Below are positions 10,249 to 19,055 of a stretch of 64,000 nt of DNA, in pieces. Below the pieces are notes generated by a model, which searched no databases, was not told where the DNA came from, and was given only the letters and a program-made list of their open reading frames with translations. Source of the DNA: an uncultured Desulfuromonadales bacterium (GTDB lineage Bacteria; Desulfobacterota; Desulfuromonadia; Desulfuromonadales; Geopsychrobacteraceae); contig CAMYNC010000009.1 of NCBI GenBank assembly GCA_947259685.1, forward strand, positions 18,658 through 82,657, given 5' to 3'. The translations under genes and the position numbers were made by a program. Positions within the stretch are counted from its first letter, which is position 1; each line of letters opens with the position of its first letter.

Positions 10249-10433
10249 ATTTTAATCTTTCATTAAGCACTACATCTTGTTGGAGGACTTGTGAGCAACC
10301 TGTGGATAAAAATGCCTAACCAGAGACAATCACATGAACTTTCTTGCCCTGCCCGGGGGGCTATGCTAAATCAGTGGATAGTGCGGAACATGCTTGGAAA
10401 AATTAGAGTTTCTCCACCGGCAACGAGGTCCAG

Positions 10434-10853
10434 ATGACAGATTTGACCCGCTTCGGCATTTCGATCGATGAACGTTTGCTACAACAGTTCGATCGGATGA
10501 TCAACGACAAAGGCTATGACAACCGTTCCGAAGCGATTCGCGATCTGATTCGCGGCGCACTGGTGGAAGAGGAATGGGGGGATGCCGACCAGGAGACGGT
10601 GGCAACCGTGACCCTGGTGTACGACCACCATACCCGCGACCTGGCTGATAAATTGACCGAGCACCAGCACAGCCATCATCAAGAAATTGTTTCGACCCTG
10701 CACATTCACCTGGACCACCAGCATTGTCTTGAGGTGGTGGTCATCAAAGGGCCATCGAGTCGGGTCAGGCGGATTGCCGATGAGCTGATCGGCACTAAGG
10801 GGGTGAAGCACGGCAAGCTGGTGGCGACGACCACCGGACAGAATCTGCTCTAG
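10434..10853 (+). CDS. nikR: Nickel-responsive transcriptional regulator
   Basis: 139 residues. The N-terminal ribbon-helix-helix DNA-binding domain is residues about 1-48 ([16 protein letters not shown]). The C-terminal ACT-like nickel-binding domain holds His79, His90, His92 and Cys98 (HIHLDHQHC), in the same spacing as the high-affinity nickel ligands of Escherichia coli NikR. It usually represses nickel import genes. No nickel transporter or nickel enzyme gene is visible here, so its targets are elsewhere. It is transcribed divergently from nrdD. Confidence 0.95.
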   Translation: MTDLTRFGISIDERLLQQFDRMINDKGYDNRSEAIRDLIRGALVEEEWGDADQETVATVTLVYDHHTRDLADKLTEHQHSHHQEIVSTLHIHLDHQHCLEVVVIKGPSSRVRRIADELIGTKGVKHGKLVATTTGQNLL

Positions 10854-10864
10854 CGTAGCAAGAA

Positions 10865-10895
10865 CCAAAAAAGGGAGACTCAGAGCGAGTCCCCC
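10865..10895 (-). terminator. Terminator of the hybrid kinase gene
   Basis: On the minus strand GGGGGACTC and GAGTCTCCC form a 9-bp stem with one mismatch and a 5-base loop, followed by TTTTTT. It lies 15 bases after the kinase stop codon and between convergent genes. Confidence 0.7.
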
Positions 10896-10909
10896 CCGAC
10901 AAAAAAACC

Positions 10910-13603
10910 TCAGTCGGCAGCGTACTGCAGCAGCACCCCTTCCACCTTCTGCAGTGCCACTTCCAACTCATCCAGCAGTGGGGACAACCGATCCAGCCTG
11001 GCCTCGCCGGCAGCAATTTCCAGGCTCTGGGCCAATGCATAAGCCTGCCGTGCACCAAAAATTCCCAACACCGATTTAAAACCGTGCGCCACCAGTTCAA
11101 TCTGTTTGGCATCATGGCGTTGCAGAGCCTGACGAAGTTCGGCGAGTCGGTTGGGACAGTCGGCAAGAAATTTCCTGACAAAGCGCGCGATCGACTCCCG
11201 GCGACCGCTGAGGGTACGGCTCAGATAGGCCAGGTCAACAACATTCGTGCGGGCCAAAAGATCGCAGGCCTGGCGTTCGACTGCTGCGTAGAGCTGGTTG
11301 GGATCGATCGGCTTGGGGACATAATCATCCATACCGATCTCCAACAGCTTTTCCCGGTCCCCCTTTAAGGCATGGGCGGTCAGGCCGATAATCGGAAGCT
11401 TATTTCCCGCAGCACGCAGCCGTTCCGTCGCCTGAATCCCATCGACCTCCGGCATCTGCACATCCATCAACACCAGGTCGATATTTCCGGCCGCCAGACG
11501 GTCGAGGGCCTGCTGACCATTGCGGACAATTTCGACCTGCCAGCCGCGCTGTTCGAGCAGCCGCACCGCCAGCATCTGATTAATTTCATTGTCTTCTGCC
11601 AGCAGAATCCGCAAGGCCCCGGCAGCCGCGGCTGCCCGCGGCACCACCGGCATTGCTGGCAGTTCCGCGCTGAACTCTGCCTGGGGCGAACGATTGAGCA
11701 GATTGAGAATGGTACTGAACAGCTCCGACTGCTTGATCGGCTTGACCAGAAAATGACCGATGCCGCTTTGCTGACGACGCGCTGCATCGCCGCGGATGTC
11801 GTTGGAGGTGATCATCATCAGCGACAATTTTGGAAAAGCCTGCTCGGCTCGCACCGATTCAGCCAACTCAAAGCCGCTCATCCCCGGCATCAGCGAATCG
11901 AGCAACAACAGCCTGAATGGATCGCCGCTGTCGCGCGCTGCGGTCAGCAGACCGATAGCCTCAGCTCCGGCAGCGGCAATCGCGGGCCGCATTCCCCAGC
12001 TCTTGAGCACCTCCCGTAGAATCACTCGGTTGGTCTCATTGTCATCGACAATCAGCACTTTCATGCCAGCCAAATCTTCGCGACCGCGGAACTCAGGTTC
12101 CGGCGGGGTGGCGACCAGTTGCAGGTCGAGTACGAAGGAGAAAGTGGCACCCTGGCCAAGCAGGCTCTCAAGCTTGATGCGACTGCCCATCTGTTCGACA
12201 ATCTGCTGCGAGATCGCCAAACCCAGGCCAGTACCACCATACTTGCGGCTAATCGAACTATCCGCCTGGCTGAAACTGATGAATAATCGCTGCTGCTGTT
12301 CCTCGCTGATGCCGATGCCAGTGTCCCGGACGCTGAATTCCAACCGGCCCAGATCGTCAAAATCCTCACAGCCGGGCAGTCGCCTGACCCGGAACACCAC
12401 CTCGCCCCGCTCGGTGAATTTGATGGCGTTGCTGATCAGGTTGGTCAGCACCTGGCGCAGACGCAAAGGATCGCCCTTGATATGCCGGGGAAGATCAGCC
12501 GACAGATCGCAGATCAACTCCAGATTTTTCTGATGCGCCGACACCGCCAAGGCTTCTACGGTCTTTTCCAGCGCCTTTTCCAGGCTGAACTCGACCTGCT
12601 CCAGTTCGAGCATTCCCGCTTCGACCTTGGAGATATCGAGGATATCGTTAATCACCTGCAGCAGCGATTCCCCGGAACTTTTGACAATCTGCAGATAATC
12701 CCGCTGTTCGGGTTGCAGGTCGGTCGCCAATGCCAGCCCGGTCATGCCGATAATGCCGTTCATCGGGGTGCGGATTTCATGACTCATATTGGCCAGAAAC
12801 TCGCTCTTGCTGCGATTGGCCGCTTCGGCTTCTTCTTTGGCCAGCCGCATCGCCTGTTCCGCCTCGCTGCGACGCAGCGCACTGGCGGAATAACGGTAGA
12901 CCCCGAACAGCAGGCCGAATAAACCGAACAGCCAAAGCAGAATGTGGCTGGCTGTCAGCGAGATCGATTGGTTGCGGGCGGCAATGATAAAGCTACCGAG
13001 GGGCAGATTGACACTGATGCCGCCGCGCAGATCGCCAACTTTGAAGCCCTGATCGGCATGGCACTCCAAACAGCCTTCAGTGGTCATCAGCGGACTCATA
13101 TAGCGCAAATGAGTCTGGCCATTAAGCAGAATCAGCTCGGAAACTTCCACCTCGCCGGCGGCCAGCTTCTGCAACGCGGTGGTCTCCCAGGCATCGGGAA
13201 GGTTGGCAGGATTGGTAACTTTTAGGCTGGTGATATGGGCTGAGATATGCTGTTTCTGCGCTTTAAGCTCGATATCCTGATGATTCAGATAAGCCGGGGG
13301 CAGCAGGGTCAGTTGGACACCGTCGGTGGTCACCAGATCCCGATCGGGAAAATCGGTCAAATAAGGGCTGGGCTCGATGCCTTCGCGCACCCGGATATAG
13401 ATGCCATCGCTGGTGCTGCTCCAGTGCTGCAGGCGCGGATCCTTCTCGGTCATGGTACGCGCCTGCAGGGTTGCTCCTTCGATCAGCGCCCGCCGCTCAC
13501 TGTGAACATTCCACGCCAGCGACGCCCCGACCAGCAGGGTCCAGATCAGCAGCAGATACCAGAGGTAGCGATTGCGCAAAGCTTTTTTGCTGACAGACGT
13601 CAT
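10910..13603 (-). CDS. Hybrid sensor histidine kinase with a CxxCH-containing periplasmic domain
   Basis: 897 residues from the ATG at 13603; a TTG 12 codons earlier is possible but has a poorer context. Domain order: membrane segment (about 12-30), periplasmic DUF3365-type sensor domain with a CLECH haem motif (Cys178-His182), second membrane segment (about 220-236), HisKA with the phosphorylated His275 in NMSHEIRTP, HATPase with DTGIGIS and GGTGLGL, two receiver domains ([10 protein letters not shown] and [11 protein letters not shown]), and a C-terminal HPt domain with its His in [14 protein letters not shown]. The family suggests a c-type haem that senses redox state or gas in the periplasm, passing phosphate through a multistep relay. 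No response regulator lies beside it, so the final output is elsewhere. Confidence 0.92.
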   Translation of the reverse strand: MTSVSKKALRNRYLWYLLLIWTLLVGASLAWNVHSERRALIEGATLQARTMTEKDPRLQHWSSTSDGIYIRVREGIEPSPYLTDFPDRDLVTTDGVQLTLLPPAYLNHQDIELKAQKQHISAHITSLKVTNPANLPDAWETTALQKLAAGEVEVSELILLNGQTHLRYMSPLMTTEGCLECHADQGFKVGDLRGGISVNLPLGSFIIAARNQSISLTASHILLWLFGLFGLLFGVYRYSASALRRSEAEQAMRLAKEEAEAANRSKSEFLANMSHEIRTPMNGIIGMTGLALATDLQPEQRDYLQIVKSSGESLLQVINDILDISKVEAGMLELEQVEFSLEKALEKTVEALAVSAHQKNLELICDLSADLPRHIKGDPLRLRQVLTNLISNAIKFTERGEVVFRVRRLPGCEDFDDLGRLEFSVRDTGIGISEEQQQRLFISFSQADSSISRKYGGTGLGLAISQQIVEQMGSRIKLESLLGQGATFSFVLDLQLVATPPEPEFRGREDLAGMKVLIVDDNETNRVILREVLKSWGMRPAIAAAGAEAIGLLTAARDSGDPFRLLLLDSLMPGMSGFELAESVRAEQAFPKLSLMMITSNDIRGDAARRQQSGIGHFLVKPIKQSELFSTILNLLNRSPQAEFSAELPAMPVVPRAAAAAGALRILLAEDNEINQMLAVRLLEQRGWQVEIVRNGQQALDRLAAGNIDLVLMDVQMPEVDGIQATERLRAAGNKLPIIGLTAHALKGDREKLLEIGMDDYVPKPIDPNQLYAAVERQACDLLARTNVVDLAYLSRTLSGRRESIARFVRKFLADCPNRLAELRQALQRHDAKQIELVAHGFKSVLGIFGARQAYALAQSLEIAAGEARLDRLSPLLDELEVALQKVEGVLLQYAAD

Positions 13604-13872
13604 ATAACAGATTCCGCAGCGCCGCGAGACGGCAGGCAACCAAAGCGGGCCTCAAGTCATTGGCCCAGGGCAGAATATGAAAATCCCGGAAGACGGGAAC
13701 AGAAACACCAGAAAGGCTTGATCGATCTGAGCTACAGCAATTGCAACAAACAGAGAAACTATCCCTAAGTTGCCAATCTATAAGTAAAAAGCCAGCAAGA
13801 CAAGTAAATATTAGTTCATGCCGAGGGAATCATTAACCGAAACACAAGGGAGGTGATCGAGAATAAGAATCT

Positions 13873-14835
13873 TCAGCTCCCAGCAAAACGATCGAGTAAT
13901 TGCTGGAATCTGTCGACGGTATTTGCCCGTTTTAGCTTGCCCAATTCGCGCTGCAGGCTTTGATCGGGAATAAAGTTAAGCAGGTCTTTCAACTTCATCA
14001 ACGCCTGCCGCTCGCCGCAGAACCTGACCAGGTAACGTTGCAGCAGATCGGCGATGAAGTCATGGAGTTCGGCGCGGCGTTGCGATTCTTGCGGAAATTC
14101 GGCCAGTTCGTCACGCAGGCGCCGGAACAGCAGCGGGTCGGCCAAGGCGCCACGCCCAAGCATCAGCCCGGCGACGGCAGTTTCCTGCAGCAGTTGCTTT
14201 CCGCTTGCTGCAGCATTGATATCGCCGTTAGCGATGACCGGCAGGCTCGTCCGGCTGGCCACCTGGGCAGTCAACTGGTGATCGGCCTGCCCGGAATATT
14301 TCTGCTCAACGGTACGGGGATGAAGGATCAGATAATCGATCCGGCACTCTTCGTAAACCTGCAACAGTTGAAAAACCTGCTGTGGATCATCGTAACCGGC
14401 GCGGCACTTTATAGAGAAACTGCCACTGATCGCCTGCCGTAATGAGCTGAGCAGCTCCAGCAGCCTGTCCGGTTCGCGCAACAGCTCGCCGCCGGTCGCC
14501 CCGGTGGTCATCCGGCCGTAGGGGCAGCCAAGGTTCAGGTTGAGATGCTCGCAACCGGCCTCCTGCAGCTGCCAGGCCGCTGCGGTCAGGGCTTCGGCAC
14601 TGTTACCGATCAGCTGCACAACCAGGGGCACTTCGCCCACGTGTGCTCTGATATCGGCCAGTTCGGCCTTGGCGACGCGCTTGCGCGACTGGGTCTGCAC
14701 GCGAACAAACTCGGTAAACACCAGGTCGGGGGCATAGCGCTCAATAAAGCAGGCCCGCAAGGCGGCGTTGGTCAGCCCCTGCATCGGCGCCAGCATCAGC
14801 GGCGGGCGCTCAGGTTTCCAGGGAAGTTTGCTCAT
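13873..14835 (-). CDS. dus: tRNA-dihydrouridine synthase
   Basis: 320 residues. It reduces selected uridines in the tRNA D-loop using FMN. Visible motifs are the N-terminal LMLAPMQGLTN flavin-binding segment, the catalytic cysteine in NLGCPYGRMT, IKCRAGYDD, LHPRT and VIANGDI. It could be DusA, B or C type; the short catalytic loop looks closest to the DusC group, but I cannot settle this. Its ATG overlaps the TGA of the DUF3820 gene (ATGA), so the two are translationally coupled. Confidence 0.93.
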   Translation of the reverse strand: MSKLPWKPERPPLMLAPMQGLTNAALRACFIERYAPDLVFTEFVRVQTQSRKRVAKAELADIRAHVGEVPLVVQLIGNSAEALTAAAWQLQEAGCEHLNLNLGCPYGRMTTGATGGELLREPDRLLELLSSLRQAISGSFSIKCRAGYDDPQQVFQLLQVYEECRIDYLILHPRTVEQKYSGQADHQLTAQVASRTSLPVIANGDINAAASGKQLLQETAVAGLMLGRGALADPLLFRRLRDELAEFPQESQRRAELHDFIADLLQRYLVRFCGERQALMKLKDLLNFIPDQSLQRELGKLKRANTVDRFQQLLDRFAGS

Positions 14836-15071
14836 CGGTCATGCTTCGGGCGTAAGGGGCGCAACAACCCTTCAAGACCATTCACTTTGATTTCGTAAAT
14901 CGCCAGCAGCTGCTCGCCAAGCCGCCCTTCCGGCAGCTGGTTGCGCACCAACCAGACGACATAGGGCTCGGGCAGATCGATCAACAGCTGCCCCTGATGC
15001 TTGCCATAAGGCATGCGTGTCGCCAGCAGCAGACGCAGCTCTTCCGGGTCGGCGTGCAGCAGTTCAGCCAT
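14832..15071 (-). CDS. DUF3820 family protein
   Basis: 79 residues. The core MPYGKHQGQLLIDLPEPYVV followed by the WLVRNQLPEGRLGEQL segment and ending IYEIKVNGLEGLL is the DUF3820 signature; the function of this family is not known. I chose the ATG at 15071, which overlaps the last eight bases of the diguanylate cyclase gene. An upstream start at 15110 would overlap it further. It also overlaps the dus start by four bases. The three genes therefore form one tightly coupled unit. Confidence 0.85.
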   Translation of the reverse strand: MAELLHADPEELRLLLATRMPYGKHQGQLLIDLPEPYVVWLVRNQLPEGRLGEQLLAIYEIKVNGLEGLLRPLRPKHDR

Positions 15072-16095
15072 TTGGTTTGCGCACCAGTTTTTTCTGGTAG
15101 AGGCGATCATCGGCCAGCTTCAGCAGCTGCTGGCTTGATTCGACTGCATCTTCGAGCACCGACGCAACCCCGTAACTGAGGCGGATCGGGATTTTTGCAT
15201 CCTGCCAACCCATCGGCTGCTCCAGAAACCGCTGCGCCATCCGCTCGATCAGCAGCTGGGCTTTCTCCAGTGGCGTCTCCGGCAGCAGCAGGACAAACTC
15301 ATCCCCGGCCAGCCTGGTAACCAGATCGGAAGTCCGGCTCATCTTGGTCATCCCCTGGGCCAGATACTGCAGCAGCGCATCGCCGCAATCATGGCCATGA
15401 GTATCGTTCACCTGTTTGAACAGGTCGAGATCGATGAACACCAATGACAACTGGCTTCGGTAGCGCTGCGCCCGGGCAAACTCCCGTTCCAGCTGCTGTT
15501 CCATCGCCCGCCGGTTGTGCAGATCGGTCAGCGGATCATGAAAGGCCAGATGCTGCAGATTTTCATGGGCGACCACGTTCGACAAACAGAGTGATACCTT
15601 AACTGCCAGCCGCTGCAGATGGATCGGATTATAGCCGGGATGAAAACGCTGCGCGGAAGGATCCGCCAGGTTCAAACTGCCAATCAGCTTACCGTCCAGG
15701 GTCACCGGTACCATCGCCAATGACTGAAAAGCAAAGCACTCGCCGGCGGGCAGCAGAGCATGATAGGGACGCAGCCATTCATTTTCCAGCACCGGCTCTT
15801 GTTCGCCGCTGCAGAGTTCGTTGAAATGCTCACGACTGATCAGCTTTAGACACTTGCGAAGCCGGGTTGTCGCGCTGAGTTTGGAGATTGGCGTCACCGC
15901 CGGTTCCTCGGCGATCAAACTCAACCAGACATGGGGTATGGCAAAAATTTCGCCGATCTGTTCGAGTAATTCCTGAAAAAAATCGCGAAAATTCAACACC
16001 CCAAGGATCCGCGTTTCAAGCAAGTGAAACTTCTCTGCCAGCTGTTCATGTTCGCGAAAGCGCTCAATAATCGTGTCGTGCCGCATCAATATCAT
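15064..16095 (-). CDS. GAF-like sensor plus GGDEF diguanylate cyclase
   Basis: 343 residues, no membrane segments. Residues about 1-165 resemble the DUF484/GAF sensory fold (MRHDTIIERFREHEQLAEKF). The GGDEF domain fills about 175-340. Its active-site loop reads RLAGDEFVLLL, an AGDEF variant that is usually still active. The inhibitory site RTSD lies five residues upstream in the standard place, so product inhibition by cyclic di-GMP is expected. A second ATG three codons in (16086) is an alternative start. It is transcribed divergently from the PP2C phosphatase gene, and its 3' end overlaps the DUF3820 gene. Confidence 0.93.
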   Translation of the reverse strand: MILMRHDTIIERFREHEQLAEKFHLLETRILGVLNFRDFFQELLEQIGEIFAIPHVWLSLIAEEPAVTPISKLSATTRLRKCLKLISREHFNELCSGEQEPVLENEWLRPYHALLPAGECFAFQSLAMVPVTLDGKLIGSLNLADPSAQRFHPGYNPIHLQRLAVKVSLCLSNVVAHENLQHLAFHDPLTDLHNRRAMEQQLEREFARAQRYRSQLSLVFIDLDLFKQVNDTHGHDCGDALLQYLAQGMTKMSRTSDLVTRLAGDEFVLLLPETPLEKAQLLIERMAQRFLEQPMGWQDAKIPIRLSYGVASVLEDAVESSQQLLKLADDRLYQKKLVRKPNG

Positions 16096-16166
16096 CCGTA
16101 AAATTTGCCAGCGCCGTCAGAGCGGCTAAACTGAATAAAACCATCGACCGCCGCCAAGGGTAGCAT

Positions 16167-16886
16167 ATGCAGTTGCACAGTGACAGTCTTAGCGATCAGG
16201 GCAAACAGCGCAGTAAAAACGAAGATGCCTGTTTTTCAGACCCCAACATCGGGCTGTTCATGGTCGCCGATGGCATGGGGGGCCACCCGGCCGGCGATGT
16301 CGCCAGCGGCATGGCGATCAGCTGCACACACAGTTTTCTACAACCGGGCCTGACGGGGGCGACGAGTAGCGAAAAGATCCCCGAACTGCTCGATGCGGCA
16401 TGCCAGCAGTCCAGCCAGCAGATCTACCAGGCAGGGCTGGATAATTCAGCCTGGCGCGGCATGGGCACGACCCTGGCACTCGCCTGCTGCCTTCAGGGCC
16501 AGGCGTTTCTGGCCAATGTCGGGGATAGCCGTATCTACCTGTTGCACGACGGCAGCCTGACCCAGTGCAGCTATGATCACACCCTCGGCAACCGCCAGCA
16601 GATCCCGGCGAACCAGCAGACGGGGTTGCACCATATTCTCACCCAGGCGCTCGGTCTGGAACAGCGTCTTGAGGTCTACCAACAGCAAGTTGCCCTGCAA
16701 ACCGGGGATCGGCTGCTGCTCTGCAGCGACGGGCTGAGCAACATGTTGAGCGATGACGAGATCAGCCGCCTGCTCCGGCTACCGCGCCAGCCAAAACAAG
16801 TCTGCCAACAGCTGGTCGCCGCAGCCAATGATCGCGGTGGCTTGGACAATATCACCGCGGTGGTGATCATGATTTTAGGTGTTTAA
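16167..16886 (+). CDS. PP2C-family serine/threonine protein phosphatase
   Basis: 239 residues, a typical minimal bacterial PP2C domain with no extra regions. Metal-binding and catalytic motifs are all visible: SKNEDA near the N-terminus, VADGMGGHPAGDVAS, VGDSRIYLL, LLCSDGLSNML and LDNITAVVI. It would remove phosphate from serine or threonine of target proteins in the cytoplasm. No partner kinase is in the window. AAGGG before the ATG serves as ribosome site. It is divergent from the diguanylate cyclase gene with only 71 bases between them, so the promoters must be close. Confidence 0.95.
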   Translation: MQLHSDSLSDQGKQRSKNEDACFSDPNIGLFMVADGMGGHPAGDVASGMAISCTHSFLQPGLTGATSSEKIPELLDAACQQSSQQIYQAGLDNSAWRGMGTTLALACCLQGQAFLANVGDSRIYLLHDGSLTQCSYDHTLGNRQQIPANQQTGLHHILTQALGLEQRLEVYQQQVALQTGDRLLLCSDGLSNMLSDDEISRLLRLPRQPKQVCQQLVAAANDRGGLDNITAVVIMILGV

Positions 16887-17034
16887 CCTGAATCAGTGGA
16901 TATAAGGTGGATGAAGAGTGCAAGTGCTTGGATTGAATGAGTGATGCAAAAATCTGAGCTGCACCCAAAGGTTCAGCGGTGATTTTTGGAGCGCTCAGGC
17001 AATTCAATGGCTTGCGCTATTCGCCGCCGGATAT

Positions 17035-18117
17035 TCACTGATTCAGGTTTAACCCAAACTGCCGGCGCAAAGCTTCCAACAGCCGAGCATTGGCCTCAGC
17101 CCCCATCACGGCAAGACGAAGATAACGATTATCCAGCGGACTAAAATCCGCGCAGTTGCGGATCAGCAGCCCCTGCTGGCGAAGCTGCGCCGCTAACAGA
17201 TCCGCAGCTGGTGCAGCAACCGGCAAACGACACAGCAAATAGTTGGCCTCGCCGACGGAAACTTTGCATCCCAGCCCTTCCAGCCCTGCCCGCAGCTGCT
17301 CTCGAAGCCGGGGAAGCAATTCCAAGGTTTGCCTGCGATAATCCTCTGCAGCCAAACAGGCGCTGGCCGCAGCGATCGCCAGATTGGAGAGGGTCCAGGG
17401 TTCGCGGCACTTCGCCAGACGGGCGATCCCGGCAGCTGGCCCGGCCAGGTAACCGGCCCGGAGCCCGGGGATGGCGTAGAACTTGGTTAGCGAACGCAGC
17501 AGATACAGGTTCGGCAGGGCTGTCACCTGAGACAACAGCGAGCGCTGCGGGCAGAAATCGGCAAACGCCTCATCGACCAGCAGAGTTTTCTCCCCCAGCC
17601 CTTTTGCGAGGACCAAAAGCTGCTGCGGATCAATCCCGACGCCGCTCGGGTTGCCTGGATTGGCCAACAAGACCAGGTCAGTGTCCTCGCTGAGCGCAGC
17701 CAAGAGGCGCTCGACGGAAAACTGAAAGTTCTCTTCCGGCTGTAGAGCAAAGCTCTCAATCTGGCAGCCCGCCTGCTGCAGGGCCGGGGCATACTCGCTG
17801 AAACAGGGCTGCACCAGCAACGCCCGTCGCGGCCGTAAAATCCGCGGCAACAGGTAGATCAGCTCCGTCGAGCCACTGCCGGGCAACAGGTTCTCTTTGG
17901 GCAACTGATGATAATCGGCCAGAGCCAACAATAGTGATTCTGCTTCCAGTTCCGGGTAATCGGTAATCCGTGCCAGCGCCAGCTCCAGGGCCCGTTGCAC
18001 TGGTTGCGGGACCCCGAGGGGGTTGATGCTGGCGGAAAAATCGACGATCTGCTCGCGGCGCATCCCGAGCTCTCCCATCAAGCGATCGACAGCACCACCG
18101 TGCAGCGGCCTGCTCAT
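17035..18117 (-). CDS. cobD: Threonine-phosphate decarboxylase (aminopropanol linker synthesis)
   Basis: 360 residues, pyridoxal-phosphate enzyme of the histidinol-phosphate aminotransferase fold. In cobalamin synthesis it makes aminopropanol phosphate for the nucleotide loop. The signature LHGGAVDRLMGELGM, the DFSASINPLG motif, LANPGNPSG, and the lysine in SLTKFYAIPGLRAGYLAG are present. It is the last gene of the cob operon and overlaps cbiB by four bases (ATGA). Plain histidinol-phosphate aminotransferase activity is unlikely given this context. Confidence 0.93.
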   Translation of the reverse strand: MSRPLHGGAVDRLMGELGMRREQIVDFSASINPLGVPQPVQRALELALARITDYPELEAESLLLALADYHQLPKENLLPGSGSTELIYLLPRILRPRRALLVQPCFSEYAPALQQAGCQIESFALQPEENFQFSVERLLAALSEDTDLVLLANPGNPSGVGIDPQQLLVLAKGLGEKTLLVDEAFADFCPQRSLLSQVTALPNLYLLRSLTKFYAIPGLRAGYLAGPAAGIARLAKCREPWTLSNLAIAAASACLAAEDYRRQTLELLPRLREQLRAGLEGLGCKVSVGEANYLLCRLPVAAPAADLLAAQLRQQGLLIRNCADFSPLDNRYLRLAVMGAEANARLLEALRRQFGLNLNQ

Positions 18118-19055
18118 GCCAGGCCCCAGAGCAACAGCAAGCCGAGCAGCAAGGCCAGGGCCGAACTTGAGTAAAGCAGCGCGATCATTCGCCGGTAGTC
18201 TTTGCTGGTAGGACCCTCGTTAGCATCGCCAAAGGTCGGCTTCTGCAGCTGCTTGCCAAAATAGCTCGCCGGACCGCCCAATTGGATATCGAGAGCACCA
18301 GCCGCAGCGGCTTCCGGCCAACCGGCATTGGGGCTGGCGTGCTTGCTCGCCTCCCGCCGCATCACCTGCAGCGCTTTCCAGCCGTTCAGTTGCAACGGAA
18401 AGGCCACAGCGACAAACAGCCAACCGGTCAGCCGGGCAGGGATGAAATTGAGCAGATCGTCCAACCGCGCCGAAGCCCAGCCGAATTCGCGGTACTTGTC
18501 GTTCTTATAGCCAACCATCGAATCGAGGGTACTCACCGCTTTGAACAACAGTCCCAGCACCGGTCCGCCGAGCAGCAGGTAAAATAGCGGTGCAATCACC
18601 CCATCAGAGGCGTTTTCCGCAACGGTTTCAATGGTCGCTTTGAGCACCTGTTCTTCATTCAGGCTGGCGGTATCCCGGCCAACAATCATGGCCAGTGCCT
18701 GCCGCGCGCCGGCCAGATCCCCAGCCTCCAACTCATCGATCACCGCTCGGCTTTCGCTGTGCAGCGAACGTAGCGCCAGGCAACTCCAGCCAAACCAGAG
18801 CGCCACCAACCATTGCAATCCGGCAGTAAATGCACCGGCGATCTTCAGCAGCAGACCGGCGGACAAACCAGTGATCAGCATGGTCAGCACCAGCAGAATA
18901 ATTCCAGACAGCTTCGGCTGGTTGACGGTTTCGCGCAGCCAGTTCTCCAGCCGCTCGATCAGCCGGCCGATCCAGATGATCGGGTGCGGCCAACCGCGCG
19001 GGTCACCGAGCAACAGATCGAGTAAAAAGATTGCACCGAACAGGCCTGCGCTCAT
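18114..19055 (-). CDS. cbiB: Adenosylcobinamide-phosphate synthase
   Basis: 313 residues, integral membrane protein with several hydrophobic segments. It attaches the aminopropanol linker to adenosylcobyric acid. The N-terminal LLDLLLGDPRGWPHPI motif and the segment IETVAENASDGVIAPLFY are diagnostic of the family, and the C-terminal half has NDKYREFGWASARLDDLLN. It overlaps both neighbours by four bases (ATGA at each junction), so it is translationally coupled to the CbiH-CbiP fusion and to cobD. Confidence 0.95.
   Translation of the reverse strand: MSAGLFGAIFLLDLLLGDPRGWPHPIIWIGRLIERLENWLRETVNQPKLSGIILLVLTMLITGLSAGLLLKIAGAFTAGLQWLVALWFGWSCLALRSLHSESRAVIDELEAGDLAGARQALAMIVGRDTASLNEEQVLKATIETVAENASDGVIAPLFYLLLGGPVLGLLFKAVSTLDSMVGYKNDKYREFGWASARLDDLLNFIPARLTGWLFVAVAFPLQLNGWKALQVMRREASKHASPNAGWPEAAAAGALDIQLGGPASYFGKQLQKPTFGDANEGPTSKDYRRMIALLYSSSALALLLGLLLLWGLA

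Noticed and set aside
13604..13872. Cyclic di-GMP riboswitch upstream of the hybrid kinase
   Set aside because: Such riboswitches are common in this lineage, but the conserved core and tetraloop receptor sequences are absent here.
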